From Stenotrophomonas sp. 57 (GTDB taxonomy: Bacteria; Pseudomonadota; Gammaproteobacteria; Xanthomonadales; Xanthomonadaceae): a DNA stretch of 64,000 nt. Shown here piece by piece: positions 8,434-16,813 of this stretch; positions within the stretch are counted from its first letter, which is position 1; the number at the start of each line of letters is the position of its first letter. A model generated the notes under the pieces. The model was not told the origin of the DNA. It ran no database searches and was given only the letters and a program-made list of their open reading frames with translations. Location of the stretch: NCBI RefSeq assembly GCF_030291075.1, contig NZ_CP127407.1:248001-312000 (forward strand), given 5' to 3'. The translations under genes were made by a program, and so were the position numbers.

Positions 8434-9345
8434 TCACACCCGCCAGGCCGGCGCCATGCCGGCCTGCAGGTGTTCGAACAGCGCGCGGATCTTGGCGGTG
8501 AAGTCGCGGCGGTCGCTGACGCAGAAGTAGACCTCCATCGGTTCCGGACGCCACGCGGTGTCGGCGCCGAACACCGCCTGCAGGCGGCCATCGCGCAGGT
8601 AGGGATCGGCCACGAACGCAGCCAATCGAGTGATGCCGGCACCGGCCGCCGCCAGCGTCGCCAGCGCATCGATGTCATCGCAGACCATGCTCGGTGGCAG
8701 CGCGGCGTCCACGCGTCGGCCGTCCTTCAGCAGGCCCCAGCGCAATGGCCGGCCATCGGTGGGGAAGCGGTGCAGCAGCCCGCGATGACCGCCCAGGTCG
8801 GCGGGTTGCCGCGGGGTGCCGTGCGCGTTCAGATAGGCCGGCGAGGCACAGAACACGAACGGTACGCGCGCCAGTTGCCGCGCGACCACGCCATCTTCCA
8901 GCTGTGCACCGATGCGGATGCTGGCATCCACCGCTTCCGGCCCATGTTGCACGGCGCGGTCGGTCAGGCGCAGCTCCAGCTGCAGTTGCGGGTAGCGCTG
9001 CTGCAGCGACGGCAGCAAAGGGGCAAGCACGTGGCGACCGAAGGCGCTGCTGCTGGCGATGCGCAATGGCCCGGCCGGTTCGATGTCACCGGACGTGACC
9101 ATCGCCTGCGCGCGCGCCAGGTCGGCGTCGATGTGGCGCACCTGGGCCAGGTACAGCGCGCCGGCCTCGCTGAGAGCCAGCTGCCGCGTGCTTCGGTTCA
9201 GCAACCGCACGCCCAGATGGGCCTCCAGCCGGTTGATGTTCTGGCCGACAGCGGTGGCGCTGATGCCAAGGATGCGGGCCGCGGCGGCAATGCTGCCGGT
9301 CTCTGCGGTGCGGGTGAAGCTGCGGATCAGTTGCAACAGGTTCAT
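8434..9345 (-). CDS. LysR-family transcriptional regulator
   Basis: 303 residues from the ATG at 9345. Residues 1-60 are the winged helix-turn-helix (TGSIAAAARILGISATAVGQNINRLE in outline, then LGVRLLNRSTRQLALSEAG). The remainder is a periplasmic-binding-like effector domain. The match to CrgA-type LysR proteins is by overall pattern. It is tail-to-tail with the flavin oxidoreductase and divergent from purU, so purU, its own promoter or the oxidoreductase are possible targets; the target is not shown by sequence. Confidence 0.88.
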   Translation of the reverse strand: MNLLQLIRSFTRTAETGSIAAAARILGISATAVGQNINRLEAHLGVRLLNRSTRQLALSEAGALYLAQVRHIDADLARAQAMVTSGDIEPAGPLRIASSSAFGRHVLAPLLPSLQQRYPQLQLELRLTDRAVQHGPEAVDASIRIGAQLEDGVVARQLARVPFVFCASPAYLNAHGTPRQPADLGGHRGLLHRFPTDGRPLRWGLLKDGRRVDAALPPSMVCDDIDALATLAAAGAGITRLAAFVADPYLRDGRLQAVFGADTAWRPEPMEVYFCVSDRRDFTAKIRALFEHLQAGMAPAWRV

Positions 9346-9459
9346 GACCAACCAGCTTGCCACGGGTACACCCAAGTATCGCTTGGGACTGAACCAAGCA
9401 GGTCGGTTGCATCCGTGATCATCCGGCCGCTGGGCAGGGCGCTGGCCTACACTGGGGCG

Positions 9460-10311
9460 ATGCGCCCCGATTCCATCCTTACCCTGTCCTGCCCCGACCG
9501 TACCGGTATCGTCTACCGCGTGTCCGGCCTGCTGTTCGACCATGGCTGCAACATCCTCGACGCCCAGCAGTTCGGTGACGAGGAAAGCGGCCGCTTCTTC
9601 CTGCGCGTGCACTTCGACCGCGATGCCGGGCTGCCGCTGGACACGGTGCACACCGCCATGGCCACGTTGGCGGCCGACTTCGGCATGGACTGGCAGCTGC
9701 ACGACGGCCGCCGCCGCGCACGCCTGCTGGTGCTGGTCAGCAAGCAGGGGCATTGCCTCAACGATCTGCTGTTCCGCGCCCACAGCGGCCAGCTGAAGGT
9801 GGATATCGCGGCAGTGGCGTCCAACCACGCCGACTTCGCGCCGCTGGCCGCGTCCTACCAGGTGCCGTTCCACCACCTCCCGGTGACCGCCGAAACGCGC
9901 GCGGTGCAGGAACAGCAGATCATCGACCTCGTCGAGCGCGAGCGCATCGACCTGGTGGTGCTGGCGCGCTACATGCAGATCCTGTCACCCACGCTGTGCC
10001 GCGCGCTGGCCGGACGTGCGATCAACATCCACCACAGCTTCCTGCCCAGCTTCAAGGGCGCGCAGCCGTATCACCAGGCGCACGCGCGCGGGGTCAAGAT
10101 CATCGGTGCCACCGCGCACTACGTCACCGAGGATCTGGACGAAGGCCCGATCATCGAACAGGACGTGGCCCGCGTGGACCACGCGATGGCACCGCGCGAA
10201 CTGGTGCGGCTGGGAAGTGATACCGAATCGCTGGTGCTGGCACGCGCGGTTCGCCGCCATGTGGAGCACCGCATCCTGCTCAACGGGCACCGCACCGTCG
10301 TATTCCGGTAG
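9460..10311 (+). CDS. purU: Formyltetrahydrofolate deformylase
   Basis: 283 residues from ATG 9460. An N-terminal ACT domain (about 5-80, LSCPDRTGIVYRVSGLL) is followed by a formyltransferase-fold domain. The catalytic region reads NIHHSFLPSFKGAQPYHQA and later EDLDEGPIIEQD, both standard for PurU. The enzyme splits 10-formyl-THF to formate and THF, supplying formate to PurT and balancing one-carbon pools. The start is 114 bases from the divergent LysR gene. Confidence 0.95.
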   Translation: MRPDSILTLSCPDRTGIVYRVSGLLFDHGCNILDAQQFGDEESGRFFLRVHFDRDAGLPLDTVHTAMATLAADFGMDWQLHDGRRRARLLVLVSKQGHCLNDLLFRAHSGQLKVDIAAVASNHADFAPLAASYQVPFHHLPVTAETRAVQEQQIIDLVERERIDLVVLARYMQILSPTLCRALAGRAINIHHSFLPSFKGAQPYHQAHARGVKIIGATAHYVTEDLDEGPIIEQDVARVDHAMAPRELVRLGSDTESLVLARAVRRHVEHRILLNGHRTVVFR

Positions 10312-10320
10312 GAGCCCTTC

Positions 10321-10402
10321 TGTAGAGCCGAGGCATGCTCGGCTGCACTTCGGCCCAAGGCCGTGCATCTGACGGATGAGCCGAGCATGGCTCGGCTCTA
10401 CA
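10321..10402. repeat. SMAG pair between purU and pncA
   Basis: Forward unit GTAGAGCCGAGGCATGCTCGGC near 10322 and a reverse unit ending GCCGAGCATGGCTCGGCTCTAC near 10401, separated by about 35 bases that are themselves partly palindromic. It lies between two converging genes. Confidence 0.9.
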
Positions 10403-10409
10403 GGGCAAC

Positions 10410-11036
10410 TCAGATGATCGCGATCCCTGCTTTGCCCAGCGCCTCGCGCACCATCGCATCGTTGGCGTCGGTCACCGGTCGGGTCAGCTCCCACAGGAAC
10501 TTCACCCGGAAGCCGGACTTCACTGCGTCCTGCGCGCTCCACAGCACGCAGTAGTCGCGGGCCAGGCCGCACATGTGCACTTCGCGGATGCGGCGCTCGT
10601 GCAGCCAGCCGGCCAGGCCGGTCGCCGGGCGCTCGCCATCGGGACCGTGGTTCTCGCGGAAGGCGCTGTATGAATCCACCTGCGGGCGCGTGCCTTTGCG
10701 CAGGATCAGGTCGGCGGCGGTCCAGTCCACGCCCGGGTGCAGCGCGGCGCCGTCGCTGCCCTGCACGCAATGGTCGGGCCACAGGGTCTGTGGCTGTGCG
10801 TGCAGCAGGATGGTCTCAAACGGACGCTTGCCGGGGTGCTGGCTGGCGAATGAGGCGTGGTCGGCGGGGTGCCAGTCCTGGGTGGCCACCACCGTGCGAT
10901 AGCGGCGCTGCGCCAGCAGCCCTGCAATGGGTGCCACCAGGGCATCGCCCTGGTCGCAGGCCAGCGCGCCACCGGGCATGAAGTCTGGCTGCAGGTCGAT
11001 CACCAGCAGGGCGACGTCGGCGGGCAGGGCGGTCAT
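10410..11036 (-). CDS. pncA: Nicotinamidase
   Basis: 208 residues from the ATG at 11036. Catalytic triad elements of the isochorismatase-fold nicotinamidases are visible: Asp in LLVIDLQPDF, Lys in ILRKGT, and Cys in CGLARDYCV. The metal-site region ATQDWHPADHASF is also present. It hydrolyses nicotinamide to nicotinate for the Preiss-Handler route. It lies 56 bases downstream of queH on the same strand and may be in the same transcript, which would place it under the upstream riboswitch as well. Confidence 0.95.
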   Translation of the reverse strand: MTALPADVALLVIDLQPDFMPGGALACDQGDALVAPIAGLLAQRRYRTVVATQDWHPADHASFASQHPGKRPFETILLHAQPQTLWPDHCVQGSDGAALHPGVDWTAADLILRKGTRPQVDSYSAFRENHGPDGERPATGLAGWLHERRIREVHMCGLARDYCVLWSAQDAVKSGFRVKFLWELTRPVTDANDAMVREALGKAGIAII

Positions 11037-11092
11037 GGCAGGTCCACTACAACGCAAAGGGGCGACCAGCGTGGCCGCCCCGGCGGCACAGG

Positions 11093-11764
11093 TCAATCGC
11101 CCTGCGGCGTCCCAGCGTCCTGCCCGTAGTACAGCAGGCCGATCTTGATCCGCTCCCGGCCGTTCTCGCGGCGATGGCGGTTGGCATCGCGCAGCGAATA
11201 CACGCAGCCGCAGTACTCCTGCTGGTAGAACTGCTCGCGCTTGCTGATCTCGATCATGCGGCTGGCACCGCCGCCCTTGCGCCAGTTGTAGTCCCAGTAC
11301 TGCAGGCCCTCATAGCGCGACGCGGCACGGATGCCGCAGTCGTTGATCTGCGCCATGTTCTTCCAGCGCGAGATGCCCAGCGAAGAACTGATGGTGTCGT
11401 AACCGTGTTCGTGCGCGTACAGGGCGGTGCGCTCGAAGCGCATGTCGAAGCACATCGTGCAGCGGATGCCGCGCTCGGGTTCGTTCTCCATGCCGCGCGC
11501 ACGGCTGAACCAGTTGTCGGTGTCGTAGTCGCAGTCGATGAACGGAATGCCGTGCTGCTCGGCGAAGCGGATGTTCTCCTGCTTGCGCAGCTCGTATTCC
11601 TTCACCGGGTGGATGTTGGGGTTGTAGAAGAAGATCGCGTAGTCGATCCCGGAGGCGGTGATCGCCTCCATCACTTCGCCGGAGCAGGGTGCGCAGCACG
11701 AATGCAGCAGCAGGCGCTTGCCGTCGGCGGGCAGTGTGAGGGCGGGGCGTTGTAGCTCGGTCAT
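11093..11764 (-). CDS. queH: Epoxyqueuosine reductase QueH (cobalamin-independent)
   Basis: 223 residues from ATG 11764; an in-frame ATG at 11779 is equally possible and neither has a clear ribosome binding site. The protein has the adjacent-Cys motif HSCCAPCS near residue 24, [20 protein letters not shown] and a C-terminal YCGCVYS, the conserved Cys set of QueH (old name DUF208). QueH carries out the last step of queuosine synthesis on tRNA, epoxyqueuosine to queuosine, without B12, unlike the cobalamin enzyme QueG. A cobalamin riboswitch on the same strand ends about 190 bases upstream. Confidence 0.93.
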   Translation of the reverse strand: MTELQRPALTLPADGKRLLLHSCCAPCSGEVMEAITASGIDYAIFFYNPNIHPVKEYELRKQENIRFAEQHGIPFIDCDYDTDNWFSRARGMENEPERGIRCTMCFDMRFERTALYAHEHGYDTISSSLGISRWKNMAQINDCGIRAASRYEGLQYWDYNWRKGGGASRMIEISKREQFYQQEYCGCVYSLRDANRHRRENGRERIKIGLLYYGQDAGTPQGD

Positions 11765-11949
11765 CGTCGGGTACCGCATGGACCGCCGGCAACGGCGGTG
11801 GCCCATGCATCGGGCGGGGAAACGGGTCTGGCCGGATACCGTGAAAAGGACGCGCGCGGCCGCCTCGCCTGCACGCGCAGGACAGCGGCGGCCCCGGCAC
11901 CCTCCCCGCGGAGAGTCCAGGTCGAATCAGGGGACGGTCGTGTCCCCCG

Positions 11950-12158
11950 GCCGGGGCCGGTATTCGGGCTGATGGACACGGGCCGAAGCCCACCTACTAC
12001 CTGCCGCTTCCCAGGCGCGAGCCCAGTGCTGTTGGCAGGATTCGTTTCCATTCACCGCTGCGGGGCAGCTCCGGAATGGGCGCGTGAGGCGCCTTCACCG
12101 GATTCCCGTTTAAATCCCTCCCCGCGCGTGAACGCCTGGAGGGATACCTTCGGCGCGC
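11950..12158 (-). ncRNA. Cobalamin (B12) riboswitch upstream of queH
   Basis: Read on the minus strand, all core pieces of the AdoCbl riboswitch appear in order: GGTAT (12148-12144), GGGAA (12107-12103), CCGGTG (12101-12096), GCTGCCCCGCAGCGGTGA within 12069-12051, CACTGGG, CTGGGAAG (12014-12007), GTAGTAGG, and GCCCGAATACCGG (11969-11957). The last ATACC pairs with the opening GGTAT. The L4 arm carries an extra GC-rich hairpin. The order and spacing match the E. coli btuB leader. The only genes downstream on this strand are queH and then pncA. In the rest of 11765-12295 I see only a GC-rich leader and the repeat at 12187. Confidence 0.92.
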
Positions 12159-12186
12159 CCACGGTGGACGGGTTGCTGGCCAGGGT

Positions 12187-12281
12187 CAAGGGGGGGCAGA
12201 GCCCGTTGCGCTGCAACGGGATCCGATCCCGGCGGAAGGAAGGGGTCGGATCCCGCTGCCACGCAGCGGGCTCTGACCCCG
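12187..12281. repeat. GGGGTC...GACCCC palindrome, double copy
   Basis: Two adjacent imperfect palindromes. The second (12242-12280) reads GGGGTCGGATCCCGCTGCC and closes with GGGCTCTGACCCC; the first (about 12190-12230) is a reverse copy with GCAGAGCCC and GGGATCCGATCCC. The inner arms differ between copies while the GGATCC and GCTCTGACCCC ends are kept. Other members lie at 15202, 26187, 55419 and 58686. Confidence 0.8.
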
Positions 12282-12295
12282 GGCGGGACATGCCT

Positions 12296-13705
12296 TCAAC
12301 GTCCCGCCGCCGCACGCGCGCGGATGTCGTCCAGCCGCTGGTCGTGCAGCAGGCGGCCGTTCTCCCACACGGTCACCATCGCATCCTCGAATCCCGACGG
12401 CAGCGTTTCGTCACCGCTGGCCGGCAGTGGCACCGTATGCAGGCTGCCATCATCCAGGCGCCGCAGCAGGCGCATGCGGCCACGCTTGCTGGTCTTGCCG
12501 GCGTCGGTGACCGGGTCCTTGTAGACGTCAATCCACTCACCCTCGACCCGCGCTGCCGAGCACTTCAGTGCGAACTTCTGCGTATCGCGGTCCAGCCGCT
12601 GCAGCAGCGCGCCACCCATGCCGAAGGCTATGTTGTCGGCGGCGTAGCCGTCGTCGGTGATGCGTTGCAGGATGGCGCAGATCGTATCCGGGTTGATGCC
12701 ATCGCCCTGGATCAGCCGCACGTGGTTGAGCACGCGGTAGCCCTTGCCGTTGATCGTGTGGCCAAAGGCCTCGTCCAGCCGGCGCAGGCTTTCGGAAACC
12801 ACCTCCACCGGGTCGCCCGAGTCGGGGCGGATGACCAGGGTGGCGCCCGAGGCGATCACTTCATCACGCAGCGTCGTGCCCCAGTGCTCGCTGATCGCGC
12901 GGTAGATGTCATAGCTGTCCGACACCACCGCGACGATCGCACCGGGCTTGCCGAACTGGCGCAGCATGTTGCGGTAGGCGTCCACCTCGCGCTCGCGGCC
13001 CCAGCTGGTGATGGTGCTGTGCTCGGCGGCGGGAATCGAATAGCCCGCCATCGGCGCGTGATAGTGCGCGCGCGCCAGGCACAGCGCCGAGACCGTATCG
13101 GTGCCGAGGAAGTTGACCAGGTGCGCGGCACCGCCCAGCGCGGCCGATTCCAGGCTCGAGACACCGCGCGCACCGAAGTCATGCAGCTTGAACGGCAGCT
13201 GGCCCTGCGGGTCGTCGCTGGTCTGCTGCAGGAAGCCGGCGATGGTCTGCCGTGCATGCCAGCTGATGGTGGCCACGGTGACCGGGTACCACACGCGCAG
13301 CAGCAGCGTTTCCAGATACGACGGGACCCAGAACGCGGCGGGATCGGTCGATTCAATGGTCATCAATGCCTGGTGGGTAGGCACCACGCTGCCCTCGGGC
13401 ACGGCGCGGATGCGGACCGGCAGATGGCCGCCGAGACGGTCGACGATATCGCGCCAGCCGGCCTCGTTGAAGGGTTCGCCATGGGCGGCGAATACCGCAG
13501 CGGCGTCGTCGATGTCGGCGTGGGTGACCGGCCGTGCCAGGGCGTCCTTGAGGATCGCCTGCAGGCCGAAGAACACCGTGCGGTCGTGCAGGCCGCCACG
13601 CGATTCAACATAGAAGAAGGTGGCATCGGTACCCGGCGGGTACTGCAGCCAGTGGCTGGCCTTGTAGCTGTCGGTGTTGAGGAGAAGATTATCGAGGTAG
13701 TGCAT
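12296..13705 (-). CDS. nadV: Nicotinamide phosphoribosyltransferase
   Basis: 469 residues from ATG 13705. The start LLNTDSYKASHWLQYPPGT is the typical NAMPT/NadV opening, and VESRGG, DFGARGVSSLESA, DSYDIYRAI and VIRPDSGDPVEV cover the phosphoribosyl and PRPP-binding loops. The enzyme makes NMN from nicotinamide and PRPP, bypassing deamidation. The next gene upstream on the strand, nadM-Nudix, uses NMN, so the pair forms a complete two-step salvage route. The 64-base gap suggests an operon. Confidence 0.95.
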   Translation of the reverse strand: MHYLDNLLLNTDSYKASHWLQYPPGTDATFFYVESRGGLHDRTVFFGLQAILKDALARPVTHADIDDAAAVFAAHGEPFNEAGWRDIVDRLGGHLPVRIRAVPEGSVVPTHQALMTIESTDPAAFWVPSYLETLLLRVWYPVTVATISWHARQTIAGFLQQTSDDPQGQLPFKLHDFGARGVSSLESAALGGAAHLVNFLGTDTVSALCLARAHYHAPMAGYSIPAAEHSTITSWGREREVDAYRNMLRQFGKPGAIVAVVSDSYDIYRAISEHWGTTLRDEVIASGATLVIRPDSGDPVEVVSESLRRLDEAFGHTINGKGYRVLNHVRLIQGDGINPDTICAILQRITDDGYAADNIAFGMGGALLQRLDRDTQKFALKCSAARVEGEWIDVYKDPVTDAGKTSKRGRMRLLRRLDDGSLHTVPLPASGDETLPSGFEDAMVTVWENGRLLHDQRLDDIRARAAAGR

Positions 13706-13769
13706 GACGGAAGCTCCTTCGCGTCGAGTGACACCAGCGGTCTATCCGCCAGTGGGGAGGCCGGGCCTG

Positions 13770-14819
13770 TCAGCCGCGGCCGAGGAAATACTCCAGGATG
13801 TGCAGGTGGTCTTCGAACAGCTGCGGGCCCATCTCCAGTGCTTCACTCACCGGAATCCAGCGCGCCTTGTCGGCGTCGTCGCCGCCGCGCACCGCCGGCA
13901 GTTCACCGGCCGGGAATTCGAAGTGGAAACCGTGGGTGATGGTGCGGCCGCGCTGGCTGCGGTCGGGGTGGTCGAACACCTGCTGGCTCTTCAGTGAGCC
14001 CTTCAGCACCGGCAGCGGAATCTTCAGCCGGGTCTCTTCGCGCAGTTCGCGCAGGCAGCTGTCGAGCAGGCTCTGGTCCTGGCCGACGAAGCCACCGGGC
14101 AGCGCCCACAGCCCCTTGCCGGGCTCCGAGCGGCGACGCACCAGCAGCACGTGGCCCGAATGCACCACCACCGCATCGGTAGTGACGAAGGTGGGCGCGT
14201 AGGGCGCGTCCTTCCAGGCGGCCTTGTACTGTTCGATGAAGCGGTACTCGGCCACCAGCTGGCCATACGCGGGCGCGCTCTTCCGGAAGGCCTCAAGCAT
14301 GTCGTACACCGGTGCCGGCACATTGCCACGCAGCATCAGCAGCGCACCGTGGAAGTCGACGTCGCCGGCTTCGAACAGGTAGCGCCGTAGCTCGGTGGCC
14401 GACAGGGTGGCGGTGTGCTGCACGTCCACCAGCGGCCACTGCGGGAATTCGCGCAGGTAGTAGCTGGAGGCGTCCTTGTCCATGCCGATCAGGCCGACCT
14501 TGGCATCGGCGGCGGCGCCGTCGTTGCGCAGGGCCTCGGCCACCTGGCGCTGCACGTTGGCGATCCACTGGGCCTCGTTGTAGAGGTGGTCGCGCAGCGG
14601 GCGGATCAGCAGGCGGTCGGTGTGGCCATCGAGGGCGGCCTGGATCATCACGGCACGTTCGGCCACGGTCCAGGGATTGCGCAGACTGCGGGGGGTATCG
14701 GCAGAACCGACCAGGAAGATCAGCTTGCGGGTCCGGCTCAGGGCCAGGCGGGCAACGGCGGCGTGGCCGTTGTGGAAGGGCTCGAAACGCCCGATGAATA
14801 CGAGATAGTCGAATTCCAT
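13770..14819 (-). CDS. nadM: Bifunctional NMN adenylyltransferase / Nudix hydrolase
   Basis: 349 residues. Residues 1-180 are a NadM-type adenylyltransferase with GRFEPFHNGHAAV (the HxGH nucleotidyl-transfer motif) and an ISSTxxR-like TLSATELRR. Residues 200-345 are a Nudix domain with GGFV...LRELREETRL, the Nudix box. The fusion is known from cyanobacteria and proteobacteria: the first half turns NMN and ATP into NAD, and the second usually removes ADP-ribose. It is the first gene of the nadM-nadV pair. Confidence 0.94.
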   Translation of the reverse strand: MEFDYLVFIGRFEPFHNGHAAVARLALSRTRKLIFLVGSADTPRSLRNPWTVAERAVMIQAALDGHTDRLLIRPLRDHLYNEAQWIANVQRQVAEALRNDGAAADAKVGLIGMDKDASSYYLREFPQWPLVDVQHTATLSATELRRYLFEAGDVDFHGALLMLRGNVPAPVYDMLEAFRKSAPAYGQLVAEYRFIEQYKAAWKDAPYAPTFVTTDAVVVHSGHVLLVRRRSEPGKGLWALPGGFVGQDQSLLDSCLRELREETRLKIPLPVLKGSLKSQQVFDHPDRSQRGRTITHGFHFEFPAGELPAVRGGDDADKARWIPVSEALEMGPQLFEDHLHILEYFLGRG

Positions 14820-14917
14820 GAGAATCCCTCATGTCGTTGTGGCAGCCGCGGGTCTGTCCCTTGGCTTGGTGCTGATGCTACGCCGATGGTTGTGGGGGTC
14901 AAGTGTTGTGGGTTGCC

Positions 14918-15187
14918 GGCAGGGCTGCGCCCTGCACCTGCCGAGGCACGTCAACGTCAACTTCAGAAGCTGGGATTCCGCGGGTTGGCGGGGTGGGTCC
15001 GGTTGAGGGGGACGCTGCAAGTACGTCCCTGTAAGCTCGGTCGCCGCTTGCTTGTGTGCGCTGTCCTGCGCGCACCGCAAGACCGGGGTTGGGCGTCCTG
15101 CCCAACCCGAGAGAGGCATGCCTCGGGCCCATGCGGCTCACGCCCCCTCAACCGGCCCCACCCCGCCTTCGACAGATTTCTGCGGTC
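14918..15187 (+). repeat. Long inverted intergenic element (copy A)
   Basis: The gap 14820-15244 has no gene. Most of it is a structured element: it opens with GGCAGGGCTGCGCCCTGCAC, then GCGGGGTGGGTCCGGTTG and GGGGGACGC near 14990-15015, a GC-rich middle, and the complementary CCCCTCAACCGGCCCCACC near 15143, ending CCGCCTTCGACAGATTTCTG. The outer arms can pair to form a hairpin of about 180 bases. A second copy in opposite orientation lies at 18781-18968. It does not encode a convincing protein. Confidence 0.75.
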
Positions 15188-15201
15188 TGTCGGAACGGCA
15201 C

Positions 15202-15240
15202 GGGGTCGGATCCCGTTGCAACGCAACCGGCTCTGACCCC
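15202..15240. repeat. GGGGTC...GACCCC palindrome
   Basis: GGGGTCGGATCCCGTTGC opens the element and CCGGCTCTGACCCC closes it, with a short GTTGC/GCAAC inner stem. It lies 4 bases from the stop of the converging minus-strand FAD oxidoreductase and could serve as its 3' hairpin. Confidence 0.8.
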
Positions 15241-15244
15241 ATTG

Positions 15245-16651
15245 CTAGGGCGCTGCGAGGTAGCGCTGCCAGAGGTGGTTCACCAGCTGCATCTCCGGGT
15301 CGTACTGGCGCTTTCGTTCAACGAACGCATTCCACTGCGGGTACGCGCGCTGGAACTGGTCGCGTGTGGCGTGCGGGCGGTAGGGCAGGTAGTACCGCCC
15401 GCCGCTTTCCACTGCGGCGTCGATCAATGCGCGGGTCCAGCGCGTGGACATCGTGTCGCCCCACGGGTGACGGCGCTGCTTGTGGTACAGCACGAAGCAG
15501 AACACTTCTTCGTTTGCCCACGTCATCAAGGCGGTCGTATCCGCCGGCGCGTGGCGGATCGATACGTTCAATGCATCCACGCGATGGTGCTGCAGGATCG
15601 CGGCCATGCGCGTGGCGAAGGCCTGGAAGCTGCGCACGGGGATGAAGTATTCCTGCAGCAGGTAGGTCGACATCGCGCGCGTGCGTGGTTCCAGCGCGGC
15701 CACGTCCAGGCTCGCTTCCAGGTTGCGATGGATCACGCGCGCTTTGGCAATCTGCTGCTTCACCACTGAGCTCTCGCGCAGCTGCGGGCCGCCGGGCAGT
15801 TCGGTGACGGCCCAGATCATGTTCTGCTCGTGGGCATAGCTCGCACCCACCGGTATCAGGCGCCGGGTGTCGGTCAGCGCTGCCGTGCTGCGCCGCCAGG
15901 TCACGGTCACCGGTGCATCGAAACGCGGCGGAATGAGGTCGGCGTTGTGCATCAACGCATCGCTGCGCGACGCCACGTTCTCGCGGAACCACTGCGGGTA
16001 ATCGGCCAGCGCCACCCGCTCCATGTGCCGCGCCATGCGGTCGTTGCCGGCCAGGTCCAGCTCGACTTCGCTGACCACGCCGATCAGGCCATAGCCACCG
16101 ATGACGGCGGCGAACAGCTCCGGGTGCTGCGTGCGCGAGGTCTCGACCACCTCGCCGGACCGCAGCACCACCTGCAGCGCACGCACGGTGGAGGCGATGC
16201 TGCCGCTGCCGACGTAGCGGCCATGGCAGTTCACCGACACCGAACCACCGACGGTGAAATTGCTGAAGCTCTGCATCACCTTCACCGACAGGTTGTGCGG
16301 GTCCAGCCATTCCTGCAGCGTGCGCCAGCGCATGCCGGCCTGCACGCGCACCGCCTTGCGCGCGACGTCCAGCCACAGCAGGCGGTGGCTCGGCGTCAGG
16401 TCCAGCTGCAGGGCGCCGGCCGCACTGGTCTGCCCGCCCATGCTGTAGCGGCCGCCGGCCACGCAGACCATGCCCCGGTGCTGCTGCAGGGCGGCCTGCA
16501 GGTCGGCCGTGTCGGCAACGGCCCGCACCGCGGCCACGTCGGTAGGCTCCAGCTGGCTGATGTCGTTGGCCACGGCCGTGCCGCGCCGGGTACAGGCAGT
16601 GGCGGCAGTGGCGGCGGCACAGCCTGCGATGAACGCGCGACGGGTGGTCAT
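15245..16651 (-). CDS. FAD-linked oxidoreductase, aldonolactone-oxidase type, Tat-exported
   Basis: 468 residues. The N-terminus TTRRAFIAGCAAATAATAC has a twin-arginine motif followed by a hydrophobic stretch and a lipobox-like Cys, so Tat export and possibly lipid anchoring are likely. Residues 60-220 form a PCMH-type FAD domain (GGRYSMGGQ, SNFTVGGSVSVNCHGR, GGYGLIGVVSEVEL). The Cys-His in NCHGR suggests a covalent-flavin-like site. The C-terminal LVNHLWQRYL resembles the FN..L..KY tail of D-arabinono-lactone oxidases. The substrate is unknown. Confidence 0.8.
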   Translation of the reverse strand: MTTRRAFIAGCAAATAATACTRRGTAVANDISQLEPTDVAAVRAVADTADLQAALQQHRGMVCVAGGRYSMGGQTSAAGALQLDLTPSHRLLWLDVARKAVRVQAGMRWRTLQEWLDPHNLSVKVMQSFSNFTVGGSVSVNCHGRYVGSGSIASTVRALQVVLRSGEVVETSRTQHPELFAAVIGGYGLIGVVSEVELDLAGNDRMARHMERVALADYPQWFRENVASRSDALMHNADLIPPRFDAPVTVTWRRSTAALTDTRRLIPVGASYAHEQNMIWAVTELPGGPQLRESSVVKQQIAKARVIHRNLEASLDVAALEPRTRAMSTYLLQEYFIPVRSFQAFATRMAAILQHHRVDALNVSIRHAPADTTALMTWANEEVFCFVLYHKQRRHPWGDTMSTRWTRALIDAAVESGGRYYLPYRPHATRDQFQRAYPQWNAFVERKRQYDPEMQLVNHLWQRYLAAP

Positions 16652-16813
16652 GGCAATCCCTGCATGAGTGTCCTGGGTGCAGTGTGCCCCGGCACGGCGG
16701 GAGCGGCCAGTGGCCCTTCCGTGGGTGGGTTCTCAGGCTGTGAGAAGCCTTCGCGTCATACTGCATCCGTAGCGTCGGGTGGCATCTCAGGCACAGTCAG
16801 CGGGGGCAGGGTA

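Noticed and set aside
11798..13939. 713-residue plus-strand open frame opposite nadV and the riboswitch
   Set aside because: It crosses the riboswitch and repeats and is a shadow of nadV on the other strand.
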